A DNA stretch of 48,072 nucleotides from UBA10133 sp964528565 (GTDB taxonomy: Bacteria > Patescibacteriota > Microgenomatia > UBA1400 > MFAQ01), in NCBI GenBank assembly GCA_964528565.1, contig CAZGSP010000061.1, forward strand, positions 1 to 48,072, read 5' to 3'. Of the stretch, positions 30,910 to 39,029 are shown in pieces. The notes under the pieces were generated by a model. That model was not told the DNA's origin. It worked only from the letters and a program-made list of their open reading frames with translations, and did no database searches. Positions within the stretch are counted from its first letter, which is position 1; the number at the start of each line of letters is the position of its first letter. The position numbers were made by a program, and so were the translations under genes.

Positions 30910-31208
30910 TTTACCTATATTTTACTCCTCTCTTGTGTGGGATTGACAAAACACTTTTAGTTTGATGTATTTCAATTATATAGGCTGATGGATTGCGCGT
31001 CCGACGCCTTGCAACTAAGAACCCAAAAGGTTCTTTTTTGTTTTTTGGAAGTTGGGGTCACTTTCTGGAAGGAGGGTGACCCGAGTTTCCAAAACGGAGG
31101 GAGTGATGTCTGATACTCACAACCTTGCGAAGGAAACCACCTTTCTATCGTCCCCTGCCCTTATCAGGGGACACGAAATTTATTTAATTACAAAACAAAC
31201 ACAACACA
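30910..31208. promoter_or_regulatory. Divergent control region with structured RNA leader
   Basis: TTGACA (30943-30948), 17 bp, TGTATT (30966-30971) could start a plus-strand transcript. It then meets a terminator-like hairpin (31017-31039), a long imperfect hairpin TTGGAA..GGGTCAC/GTGACCC..TTCCAA (31045-31092) and an 8-bp stem GTCCCCTG/CAGGGGAC (31150-31172) before the ATG at 31209. A short frame from ATG 30988 crosses the terminator. On the other strand TTGTCA...TAAAAT (about 19-bp spacer) may serve the nuclease operon. Confidence 0.5.
31017..31039 (+). terminator. Terminator-like hairpin within the late-operon leader
   Basis: AAGAACC-CAAAA-GGTTCTT followed by TTTT is a textbook rho-independent signal. 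It lies about 170 bases upstream of the late operon and has no full-length gene before it, so it may attenuate the operon or end a small RNA. Confidence 0.65.
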
Positions 31209-32462
31209 ATGGCAGAAAAAGGTTTATGGTCAATCGGAAATTTCAATTTACCCGACTTTGGAATTAGTGAGGCGCTGAATATTGGTCCAAAAAATGCTTC
31301 GATAGTTTCTCCCGAAATGTCGAAATGGCAACAGTATTCTGGTCCCATAGGTTCAAATGTCCAACTTTCTCCAAACGCGTCCCCTATCTTGAAAGCAAAC
31401 CAAATCCAGACTCAGCCAAGTGGTGGGTCAGACGGTACACCTCCTAAAACATATTCTAATACTCCTACACCAGAGCCAACTCAAACAGGTGGTGGACTAA
31501 CAGCTGACGTTCTTAGAAGTAAATTTGGTTTCAGTGATGAAAATGTAATTCGCGGAATTTTAAACGACCCAGGTCAAAGACAAAGATATGAAAACGAAAT
31601 GGGTAGTAGTGCTCCGTCAGGACAAGACCCATTCGCCGAACTTTATCAAAGTTCAATCAGTGCTCTGACTGACGCTGAAAAAATGTTCCAAGGTCAAGCT
31701 GAAGAAGCTCGTAAAGGTGTTACCGAACAGGCAGGATTGGCAAGAAGTGCTTATGAAGAAGCTCTAGCAAAATCAAAGGAAGCATATACAACCCAGAGAG
31801 AAGACTTAACCAATGAAGAGAGAATGCTACAAGCTGAGAGTATCAGGGCTTACAACAATTTGAAGCAGTCCTATATGAACCGCTTTGGTGGTGGTTCTAG
31901 CACAGGAGCCGCTTTGGCTGATTTAGTAGGTCAACAATTCATCCGTTCCAGTGGACAACTTCGTGAGAAATATTTGTCAGGTGTCAAAGTTTTGCAGGCC
32001 GCCGAAAGAGACGCCTTCACCAACTTTAATCAAGCAGTCCAGACTCTTGAGCAAAGTATTGTTCAAAGTAACCGTGAGATAAATGCCAACTTGGCAACTG
32101 AACTTCAAAACATCTCAATGCAAAAGGCAGGACTGGAAGATAACAAGCGCGCCATGAGAGAAGAAGCAATGCGCACAGCAATGGCAAACGCTCAACAGCT
32201 ACAGGCGACAAGAGAGCAAAAAATATTCGATTTGGGTTTGTGGAAATTACAAAGGGACGAAGAAATTGGAAAAGGTTCCGCCTTCCTTGACGACTTAGCT
32301 AGTGAAGTAGCTTCAAGTATGAAGTCCCAAAAATACGCCATGCAGAGTGCGGTTCTTCAGCCAAATAGATTCTTTACAGAAAACGGTTCATACAGCATGA
32401 ACCGAACAAGTCCCAAGGGCACCGACCCATACGAAGACGCAGGATTATTAGGTAACCGTTAA
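31209..32462 (+). CDS. Coiled-coil protein, possible virion-internal protein
   Basis: A 417-residue protein with a Pro/Ser/Thr-rich N-terminus (about 1-95) and then about 250 residues of Ala/Glu/Gln-rich helix (EEARKGVTEQAGLARSAYEE, QLQATREQKIFDLGLWKLQR). Composition and position before the giant protein recall phage ejection or internal virion proteins. A Gly/Ser break (RFGGGSSTGAALADLVGQQF) interrupts the helix. No enzyme motif is seen. It is the first gene of the putative late operon. Confidence 0.5.
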   Translation: MAEKGLWSIGNFNLPDFGISEALNIGPKNASIVSPEMSKWQQYSGPIGSNVQLSPNASPILKANQIQTQPSGGSDGTPPKTYSNTPTPEPTQTGGGLTADVLRSKFGFSDENVIRGILNDPGQRQRYENEMGSSAPSGQDPFAELYQSSISALTDAEKMFQGQAEEARKGVTEQAGLARSAYEEALAKSKEAYTTQREDLTNEERMLQAESIRAYNNLKQSYMNRFGGGSSTGAALADLVGQQFIRSSGQLREKYLSGVKVLQAAERDAFTNFNQAVQTLEQSIVQSNREINANLATELQNISMQKAGLEDNKRAMREEAMRTAMANAQQLQATREQKIFDLGLWKLQRDEEIGKGSAFLDDLASEVASSMKSQKYAMQSAVLQPNRFFTENGSYSMNRTSPKGTDPYEDAGLLGNR

Positions 32463-32465
32463 AAA

Positions 32466-35400
32466 ATGTCCTTTATCGACAATATTTTTAAGCTAGGTCA
32501 ACCTAAGGCGGCTGAAAAAGTTCAGGCCGATATACGGGCTAAGGCTGAGAAGGAAAAGCAGTTCAGCAAAGCTGGTCTTGGTTCTTGGTATTCCTCAATT
32601 GAGAAGCCCGTGGGTTCTTACAACTTCATTGACTATCCGACTCCAAAGCCTGAACTCCCGAAAAATATCACCATGCAAATTCAGGAAGCATTAGATAACT
32701 TCCATAATAAAAATCCCAAGGTGTCTTCATTTCTTGGTGGTGCGATTAGAAGCACCACGGAAATGCTAGCAAAAATTGAGAACACTCTTACCAATAAAGA
32801 GACTCCAATTGGATGGGTCGGTGGTTTTCCTAAAAGAACAGGAGAGGCAATGGCAGGCCAAGCAATAAGTGGTATAGAACAGATTAAGTCACAAACACCG
32901 TCTACGATTCCTTTTACCAATAAAAAAGTAAATGCAAATGTCGCAGGTGTAGGAAAAATAATGACTTCACCTTTAGCCGCTTTTGGAATGGGTTCAATGC
33001 TTGCTGGTGATACTACTGAAGCGTTGACAAAACCTATTTTTGGAAGAAATTCATTAGTTCCTCCATTACTAAATTTGGGAGTCTCCTTAATCACTCCAGG
33101 GAATGAGGTGAAAGATATTCAGAAAGCCCAATCGCTTTTACAAAAACTTGAAAGTGGTGGAGGCAAGCTAACTCAGATACAAAAAGAGTTTAGAGCCCTC
33201 CCCCTTGAGAAAAGATTATCCTACCTAACTGGAAAATTCAGTGACGTCGAACTTACAAAAATGTCAGCTTCATCAGCTTGGGCAAAAATCGAAAGAGTAG
33301 AAAAAGAAACCGAGAAAACTTCCAAGACATTTAATCCAATTTTCGCTAGATGGGTCGCTGGCCGAGACATGGCCAAGTCGTTAGGAGCTTACGAAGCCTT
33401 GTCGGTTCACGTTCCTAAAAACGTGACAGGTGAAACTTTCCTACATAGACTTGAAAACACAATTGGCAAGAGTACCCCCGAAGTCGAAAGAGCTGTTACT
33501 CAAATCAGGGCTAAGCTGGACACGTTACATCGTGAAGCGAAGTCTGCTGGTATTCCCTTGGGTTACTTGGAAAACTATGCTCCTCACTTGTGGAGACAAT
33601 CTAAAGAAGAAGTTGAGGCCATATTTAAGTCTGCTGGCAAATTCAAACACGCAGGAGAAAGAAAAATCCCGACTTATGCGGAAGGTATTGAATTGGGACT
33701 TACCCCATTATTTTCTGATGTTCGTCAGGTTGTCGGACTTTATTCTCAAAGGTTAAGTGAAGCAAAAGCGAATCTAAAATTTATTCAGGATTTAAAACAA
33801 AATAAACTCATTGCCTCAAGTGCAGACAGACTTCCTGGATGGGTCCAAGTAACAGCCGAAGGTTTTCCTAAGTCAGTTATAAAGACGGGAAGTAAAACAG
33901 CTGAGAGTAACTTTTACGCTTCTCCCGAAGTGGCTCAAGTTTTGAATTATATTTTTGGAGTTAAGACCCAAAGTGGCGCGGAGAAGATTATCGCTGGTGC
34001 CGCCAATATTTCAGGAAAACTTCAAGACTTTACTCTAAGCGGTGGTATTCCAAAAACTCCAATAAATGCATGGTCACTTAGTCAGTACTTATTTAAGGAA
34101 GTTCCTGCTGGCCGTCTTACAGGCGGTCCCAAAGCTTTGTACCACTCAATGGTCGATAGTGAAAAGTATTTCGAGACTAACCTACCCATCATCAAGAAAA
34201 TGCAGGAGGCAAATATTCCCATGAATACTTCACTTACTATTCAGAATATTGGCAAGAATTTATTTAGAAATATGGATGAGGGAGATAAGATAAAAACACT
34301 TGGAGGTAATGTCGCCGAGAACTGGAAGAACTTTAATCTGGACAATCCAGGTATTGGTCAAAAATTAGAGATTGTTTGGAACCAGGCAATGAATGAAACA
34401 ACTTTTAAGAAGTTTATGCCAGCCCTACAAATCGAATTTTGGAAGGACACCTACAATGCAATGATAAAAAGCGGTAAGGCAGAAGCAGAAGCCTCCCGCA
34501 TTGCCTCACAGGCCACTAAGAACTTCTACGGAATAACGTCCACAGACACTTTAGCCAAACAAAGTGAGTTAGGGAGAAATATTATCTCCACCATATTGTT
34601 CGCACCACGATATCGCGAAACGATGGTCAATTTTTTAGTGAACACCGCCAAGTCAGTAGCCCATCCCCTATCACCAGAATACGCCGCTAACCGTAACTTT
34701 ATTATTGGAAAAGTTTTGCAGTACGCCATGTATGACCAAGTAAACCAACAAACTACTGGTAACCACATTTGGGATAACCCAGCTGGATATAAAGATAAAA
34801 TTTTAATTAAGACCGACGATGGTTACACAGGAGTTCCTTTCGACTCTTCTATTCTTACCATCCCGCGCGCCATAGGTGCTGTAGGACAAAAGGTGGGCGA
34901 GGGTGACGTCCCTGGTGCCATGACTACAGCCGTTTCGAGGTTTGGGTCCACAGGAATAGCTCCACTTGGTGACTTGTTTAGAAATAAAGATTATTTTGAC
35001 CGCGAAATTGTCAAAGCGACGGACACACCAGAAGAAAAAGCCAAGAAGTCATTTATGTACTTGGTAGGCCGTTGGTCACATCCCTACGCTAGGGAGATTT
35101 TAGACCCCAGAAGTACAGACGACCCACTTTATCAACGCCTAAGCCGTGCCGCTGAATTACCTGTTAAATATTATTCGACAGCAAGTATTGAGTCCGCGAA
35201 TTACTTTAATAATTTAAAGGAGTCGCTTAAGAGTCTCAGTCCAGAGGAGAGGGCAATTGTTGAGAAAAACAACACTCTGAAAGCTGAGAAAAAATTAAAA
35301 CTGGATGAAGACGGTACACCTTCAAACGCCACAAACCAATTCGAGAAAATGGCCAAAGCCGCCGAAAGGTTAGCTTACCCTGGAATTATAAAGGCGGAAA

Positions 35401-35993
35401 CGGAAGCACAACTTAAGACACATGAACAGACAGGAGAACTTGTCAGTCCTTACTACTACTTGGCACCAGAACAGCAAAAGACCATTGAGATGTTAAAAAT
35501 GTTTTTCCCAGGTGACCCTGAGAAAGCAAAAATAATTAAAGCAAATGAGAACTGGATTCAAAGCTACTATTCCAAGCTAAGCGCATATTACGACTACATG
35601 AAAGCCAGTGGGAAGTTTGGCGACGTTATGCAGGAGTCAGGTGCGCCAGTCCAGACACCAGAGTTGAAAGCAAAAATAAATGAGTATTTTGCACTACCTA
35701 CAGGAACGGGTCAAAAGTCTCGTTACCTTATGGCAAATCCAGACTTACAAAAATATTTTACTGATAGTGCTAATTGGAAGAACGCCCAGAGAATGGAACT
35801 AGGTTTATCCCTTCTTCCTGAATATGGTTATGGAAGTGGCGGTAGTAAACCAAGGGGCGCGGTCAAGTCATTTGGTGCTGGTCCAAAACTAAAGACAAGT
35901 ACGCTGAAAATCCCTAAGGTCAAAGTGGCTAAATTAAAAACACTGAAAACACCAAAATTAAAAATTAAACCTTTAAAGGAGAAAAAATTATGA
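32466..35993 (+). CDS. Giant polyvalent phage-type protein (1175 residues)
   Basis: The largest gene of the element. Regions: a mixed N-terminus with hydrophobic stretches around 140-220; a helical part containing GYLENYAPHLWRQSKEEVEA (about 362-381) that resembles the YxPH segment of large polyvalent phage proteins; KLQDFTLSGGIPKTPINAWS (about 518-537); FAPRYRETMVNFLVNTAK and a module with VPFDSSILTIPRAIGAVGQ (about 700-820); and a Lys-rich C-terminus with repeated LKTxKLK units (1140-1175). Phages often use such proteins as internal or injected virion components. No catalytic motif is recognised. The stop overlaps the next gene (ATGA). Confidence 0.5.
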   Translation: MSFIDNIFKLGQPKAAEKVQADIRAKAEKEKQFSKAGLGSWYSSIEKPVGSYNFIDYPTPKPELPKNITMQIQEALDNFHNKNPKVSSFLGGAIRSTTEMLAKIENTLTNKETPIGWVGGFPKRTGEAMAGQAISGIEQIKSQTPSTIPFTNKKVNANVAGVGKIMTSPLAAFGMGSMLAGDTTEALTKPIFGRNSLVPPLLNLGVSLITPGNEVKDIQKAQSLLQKLESGGGKLTQIQKEFRALPLEKRLSYLTGKFSDVELTKMSASSAWAKIERVEKETEKTSKTFNPIFARWVAGRDMAKSLGAYEALSVHVPKNVTGETFLHRLENTIGKSTPEVERAVTQIRAKLDTLHREAKSAGIPLGYLENYAPHLWRQSKEEVEAIFKSAGKFKHAGERKIPTYAEGIELGLTPLFSDVRQVVGLYSQRLSEAKANLKFIQDLKQNKLIASSADRLPGWVQVTAEGFPKSVIKTGSKTAESNFYASPEVAQVLNYIFGVKTQSGAEKIIAGAANISGKLQDFTLSGGIPKTPINAWSLSQYLFKEVPAGRLTGGPKALYHSMVDSEKYFETNLPIIKKMQEANIPMNTSLTIQNIGKNLFRNMDEGDKIKTLGGNVAENWKNFNLDNPGIGQKLEIVWNQAMNETTFKKFMPALQIEFWKDTYNAMIKSGKAEAEASRIASQATKNFYGITSTDTLAKQSELGRNIISTILFAPRYRETMVNFLVNTAKSVAHPLSPEYAANRNFIIGKVLQYAMYDQVNQQTTGNHIWDNPAGYKDKILIKTDDGYTGVPFDSSILTIPRAIGAVGQKVGEGDVPGAMTTAVSRFGSTGIAPLGDLFRNKDYFDREIVKATDTPEEKAKKSFMYLVGRWSHPYAREILDPRSTDDPLYQRLSRAAELPVKYYSTASIESANYFNNLKESLKSLSPEERAIVEKNNTLKAEKKLKLDEDGTPSNATNQFEKMAKAAERLAYPGIIKAETEAQLKTHEQTGELVSPYYYLAPEQQKTIEMLKMFFPGDPEKAKIIKANENWIQSYYSKLSAYYDYMKASGKFGDVMQESGAPVQTPELKAKINEYFALPTGTGQKSRYLMANPDLQKYFTDSANWKNAQRMELGLSLLPEYGYGSGGSKPRGAVKSFGAGPKLKTSTLKIPKVKVAKLKTLKTPKLKIKPLKEKKL

Positions 35994-36361
35994 GAACACA
36001 AATAAGTACATGGAAACAAGGCCAAACCATGGAACAAATTGCGGCCAGATTAGAAGACGTTCTTGGCTGGCAAGAAGCTGAGAAGAATGTCTACGAAGAA
36101 GTGATGGTTAAAAACGGAACCGTTCCTCAGTTTGTCAGTCAGACAGGTAACGCTACTGAGACTGAAATTGGTCGTATAGTCCACGAAAGAACTAACAGAC
36201 CTAATAGAACTTGGGACGAACGCGGACAAGACGCTGTGGAAGACGCCAAACAATTAGAGGCTGAGGAAGAAGCCAGACAAGTAGCCAATGAAAAGAAGTG
36301 GAAAACGAAAGAGCAGGAATACGAAAATATTCTGGACTCATTATCAAAACAAACTTACTAA
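35990..36361 (+). CDS. Hypothetical charged protein
   Basis: A 123-residue protein, MRTQISTWKQGQTMEQIAAR..., with a helical start and a Glu/Lys-rich coiled end (DAVEDAKQLEAEEEARQVAN). It overlaps the giant gene by 4 bp and may be a small partner or scaffold. No family is recognised. Confidence 0.6.
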   Translation: MRTQISTWKQGQTMEQIAARLEDVLGWQEAEKNVYEEVMVKNGTVPQFVSQTGNATETEIGRIVHERTNRPNRTWDERGQDAVEDAKQLEAEEEARQVANEKKWKTKEQEYENILDSLSKQTY

Positions 36362-36517
36362 ATGTTTAAACAAAACCAAAAAATCAGTTACGAAGCTGGT
36401 TCGTTACCCAAACAGGGCTCAAGAGACCTGGCCCCTATTGTCCAGGTTCCTGTAACAAAAGAGCCTTTTAACTTGGGCTACGATAAAAACAAAGCTCCGT
36501 TTAAGAAGAAAAAGTAA
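36362..36517 (+). CDS. 51-residue basic protein
   Basis: Starts directly after the preceding stop (TAATG) and reads MFKQNQKISYEAGSLPKQGS, ending in a Lys cluster (FKKKK). Tight coupling on both sides supports expression. Function unknown. Confidence 0.55.
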   Translation: MFKQNQKISYEAGSLPKQGSRDLAPIVQVPVTKEPFNLGYDKNKAPFKKKK

Positions 36518-36694
36518 ATGTGGGGTTCTTGCCGAGAGTGTGGAGAGTATGCTTTTTTACGGAGTGACAAATTCTGTTCGGAAGAGTGTTCCAAGAAGCA
36601 AAATAAGCGACTAGCCACGGCCATAAAAGACGGTGTTGATGAGTGGAGAGCGCGGAATGATGTGCGAAAAACTTATGAGAGGCGGAAGGCGTGA
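36518..36694 (+). CDS. 58-residue zinc-finger protein
   Basis: The ATG follows the previous stop without a gap. MWGSCRECGEYAFLRSDKFC followed by SEECSKKQ has the CxxC...CxxxC arrangement of a small zinc finger, with a basic helical tail (VRKTYERRKA). It is one of several small Cys-cluster proteins in the element. Confidence 0.6.
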   Translation: MWGSCRECGEYAFLRSDKFCSEECSKKQNKRLATAIKDGVDEWRARNDVRKTYERRKA

Positions 36695-36711
36695 GGTGTA
36701 AAATCTAGCTA

Positions 36712-37182
36712 GTGGAAGCAACACCTTCGTCAATCACAATAAACCTTGACCCGACAACCTTAGCCGCCTGGTTCGGTGCCATTGTGTCTTTTTTCCTCTT
36801 TCTCTTCGAGATTTTTAAGTATAAAAATGACAAGGGCAAGCTGAGGTTTAGAATTAACTATGACATGGTTTTTGTCGGACAGACACTCAGTGGAGATATT
36901 AAGAAGGCGGAGCCAAAGATACTCTTCTGGACTATCGACCTTTCAAACCCAGGTACTAAAAATGTAGTTTTTAGTCAGATGTTTTTTGATTTTGTAGGAA
37001 CCAAGAAGCATGCCGTCATAACTCGTGACTACTATGGACCAATAAATAAATTTACGCTTCAGCCAGGAGAGTCCCACCAGTTTCTTATTCACCACTCTTT
37101 AGTTAACCCCAAAAAGGTCAAAAGAGTTATGGTCTTGGACGCCGTGGGTAACATATATAAGAAAAGGGTTAGGTATAAGTAA
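36712..37182 (+). CDS. Membrane-anchored protein with beta-rich domain
   Basis: A 156-residue protein from a GTG at 36712, with one N-terminal helix (LAAWFGAIVSFFLFLFEIF) and a predominantly beta exterior or cytoplasmic domain (KLRFRINYDMVFVGQ, KNVVFSQMFFDFVG, FTLQPGESHQFLIHHS), Ig-like in pattern. A TAAAAT lies 7 bases before the start. It is the last gene before attR. In the circular form its 3' end would overlap, tail to tail, the recombinase terminus. Confidence 0.6.
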   Translation: MEATPSSITINLDPTTLAAWFGAIVSFFLFLFEIFKYKNDKGKLRFRINYDMVFVGQTLSGDIKKAEPKILFWTIDLSNPGTKNVVFSQMFFDFVGTKKHAVITRDYYGPINKFTLQPGESHQFLIHHSLVNPKKVKRVMVLDAVGNIYKKRVRYK

Positions 37183-37264
37183 GCCTGGCTTCCTGTCCGA
37201 ATAAGTCAAACAGCCTCCTCAACTCGTCAACAATGGTTCCAAAAAGTTCGAGTGAAGTAAATGT
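37169..37264 (-). other. Displaced C-terminal segment of the recombinase gene
   Basis: Read on the minus strand from the core, this stretch continues the recombinase frame for 31 codons and stops with TAA at 37169-37171. The encoded segment includes ELFGTIVDELRRLFDL, an amphipathic helix, and ends RLTYT. It has no start codon here and is only meaningful if joined to 21550 in a circular element. It supports the proposed boundaries and implies attP lies inside the recombinase gene. Confidence 0.55.
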
Positions 37265-37272
37265 GGGGTCAC
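37265..37272. other. Proposed attR core GGGGTCAC
   Basis: Identical to the 3' end of tRNA-Glu (21542-21549). To its right begins host-like sequence leading to the methyltransferase; to its left ends the element gene block. GGGTCACAAATT recurs at 37977-37988, which leaves some ambiguity about the outer border. Confidence 0.55.
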
Positions 37273-37319
37273 AAATTGCTAAAACGCCGTTGATGATCGA
37301 GTGTTATACTTCTCATCAA

Positions 37320-37961
37320 ATGACTGAAATCGAAAATAAGTTTTCTTCGTTTAGGGATAGATGGAATAGTAGATCGTCTACATGGGACACCGATTTGTTA
37401 AATCCCGACCATTACGCCAATTTTGAGGAAGGATATCGAAAATTTCTCGATTTTGAAACAGTTGTTTTGGATGCTTTTCCAAAAGAACTGGTGGGAATTG
37501 ATCTTGGTTGCGGCACCGGAATTGCGGCAGAGCCTCTGTCCAAAAAGGTTAGCCAATTGATATTGCTTGATGTTGCCGAGCAAATGCTCGAAGAGGCAAA
37601 GAAAAAATATCCGGATGCGATCCTTCTTCATGAATCAGCCACGAACATTCCCCTGAATGATTGTTCGGTCGATGTGGCTGTCAGCCGGGGTGTGTTGATT
37701 TCTCATTTGCCACAAGGAGAATATTCAAACTTTTTAAGTGAGGTTCGGCGGATACTTAGACCGGGCGGTTTGTTTATTTTTGATTTTCTTAATAATCTAA
37801 AAACTGCCGATTTTCACTTATCGTCCGAGAAAACTGTTTTTACCAGAGAAAGCATTACGGAAGAACTAAAAAAGCATGGTTTCGGTGATTTGGTTTTTGA
37901 CGGCTCAGATAGCAATAGAGTTCTAAGAGTGGCTACCGTAAAAAGACTCTCAACCGGTTAG
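37320..37961 (+). CDS. Class I SAM-dependent methyltransferase
   Basis: A Rossmann-fold methyltransferase of about 213 residues: motif I VGIDLGCGTGIAAEPLS, the acidic end of strand 2 in LILLDVAEQMLEEAKK, motif II around NDCSVDVAVSRGV and HLPQGEYSNFLSEVRRILRPGGLFIFDFLN in the post-II region. The substrate is unknown. The ATG at 37320 lies 9 bases after TATACT; an upstream in-frame ATG at 37233 would extend through the attR core with unconvincing sequence. It is between two GGGTCACAAATT copies, so it may itself belong to an older insertion. Confidence 0.8.
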   Translation: MTEIENKFSSFRDRWNSRSSTWDTDLLNPDHYANFEEGYRKFLDFETVVLDAFPKELVGIDLGCGTGIAAEPLSKKVSQLILLDVAEQMLEEAKKKYPDAILLHESATNIPLNDCSVDVAVSRGVLISHLPQGEYSNFLSEVRRILRPGGLFIFDFLNNLKTADFHLSSEKTVFTRESITEELKKHGFGDLVFDGSDSNRVLRVATVKRLSTG

Positions 37962-38010
37962 GTTTTTCTATACTTTGGGTCACAAATTTTGGTGGTACAA
38001 TGTGATTACT

Positions 38011-38421
38011 ATGAGTGAAAAAGAACCCATAAAAGAAAAAGAAGGATATGAGGTTGTTAAGATCGTGTTCAACCACACTTACGACTTGAGTCTTGCCGGA
38101 CACGATCCATCGATGTTTGTTGATGAGCTGTATTCCCTGATAACACCAAACGGTTTGGAGTTAGTTCTGGCAAAGAGAGACGGTGATGGAAAATGGGGCC
38201 ATTGGAATTATGATTTTAAGACAAACAAAAAGACTTGGGTTGAGGTTGATATTCCGGAAAATCCTAGGGTAAAAATTATTGATTCTGATGGACAGTTTAC
38301 CGAAATGATGATACTGCTTGATAAATGGTCAGAAACGCATGAAGACACCGTAAGCAAGGAATGTAATGAATTCGTTGAAGCAGGATTATTGGATTTTTTA
38401 ACCAGAACCAATCAGATTTAG
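38011..38421 (+). CDS. Hypothetical protein
   Basis: A 136-residue protein starting MSEKEPIKEKEGYEVVKIVF. It mixes strands and helices (LELVLAKRDGDGKWGHWNYDF, KIIDSDGQFTEMMILLDKW). No family is recognised. The ATG at 38011 is 9 bases after TACAAT, the same spacing as the upstream methyltransferase, favouring it over the longer frame from 37975. It converges on the P-loop gene. Confidence 0.6.
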   Translation: MSEKEPIKEKEGYEVVKIVFNHTYDLSLAGHDPSMFVDELYSLITPNGLELVLAKRDGDGKWGHWNYDFKTNKKTWVEVDIPENPRVKIIDSDGQFTEMMILLDKWSETHEDTVSKECNEFVEAGLLDFLTRTNQI

Positions 38422-38439
38422 AGAAATCCTGGCCGGGTT

Positions 38440-38940
38440 TTACGGAACTCCCTGATTTTTATATTTTTTGAGATGCATCCAGGGTGCGGAGGGGAAATCG
38501 TTGATTAATCTTAGGATGTGACCAAAACGTTCTTGGTGCTGTTTGCGCCATTCCAGAAAACGATTTTTGGGGTAGTGAACCAAAAAGACAAAGCTTTTTC
38601 CTTTGGATATTAAGTCGGAGATTTTTTCATTTTGACCCAAGTCCCGGATATCAAACTCATCCACGACTATTATTTCCGAGTCTTCGAAATTATCATCATA
38701 AAGCCAACACGCGGGAAAGGTCTCTTTCCCCAGCTGGGCTCCCATAATCAAGGATACTTCGGGAACTCTTTCTCTTACCTCTACCCCAAAAGAAGTTTTG
38801 CCGTTTCCCGCCTGCGCATACACAAAAACTACCGGAGATCTGCTGAGACATTCAAGAACCTTAATAGTTTCTTCCCTTCGACAATACTCAAGTTGAAAAT
38901 TGTCTTCAGGTGTTCCGATATGTAGTTCTCTCTCCTTCAT
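38440..38940 (-). CDS. Small P-loop ATPase
   Basis: A 166-residue single-domain NTPase with Walker A AQAGNGKTS (about 42-50) and Walker B EIIVVDEFD (about 89-97), then LISKGKSFVFLVHYPKNRF, which may be a sensor strand. It resembles the core of STAND/AAA ATPases without accessory domains. TGA-TACAAT is an extended -10 ending 6 bases before the ATG, so the mRNA is probably leaderless. Partner and role are unknown. Confidence 0.7.
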   Translation of the reverse strand: MKERELHIGTPEDNFQLEYCRREETIKVLECLSRSPVVFVYAQAGNGKTSFGVEVRERVPEVSLIMGAQLGKETFPACWLYDDNFEDSEIIVVDEFDIRDLGQNEKISDLISKGKSFVFLVHYPKNRFLEWRKQHQERFGHILRLINDFPSAPWMHLKKYKNQGVP

Positions 38941-38984
38941 GACACGATTGTATCAAGACGGATATCGATACGAAGTTATGATGT

Positions 38985-39010
38985 AAAAAAGTCCCGGGTT
39001 AGCGGGACTT
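38985..39010 (-). terminator. Rho-independent terminator of the PLD gene
   Basis: AAGTCCCG-GGTTAG-CGGGACTT (38989-39010) followed on the minus strand by TTTTTTAC. Confidence 0.8.
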
Positions 39011-39029
39011 CGTAAGTAGTTTTCTGCGA

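Noticed and set aside
37233..37319. Longer methyltransferase start at 37233
   Set aside because: The extra 29 residues cross the attR core, have no family resemblance, and a -10 box sits just before the ATG at 37320.
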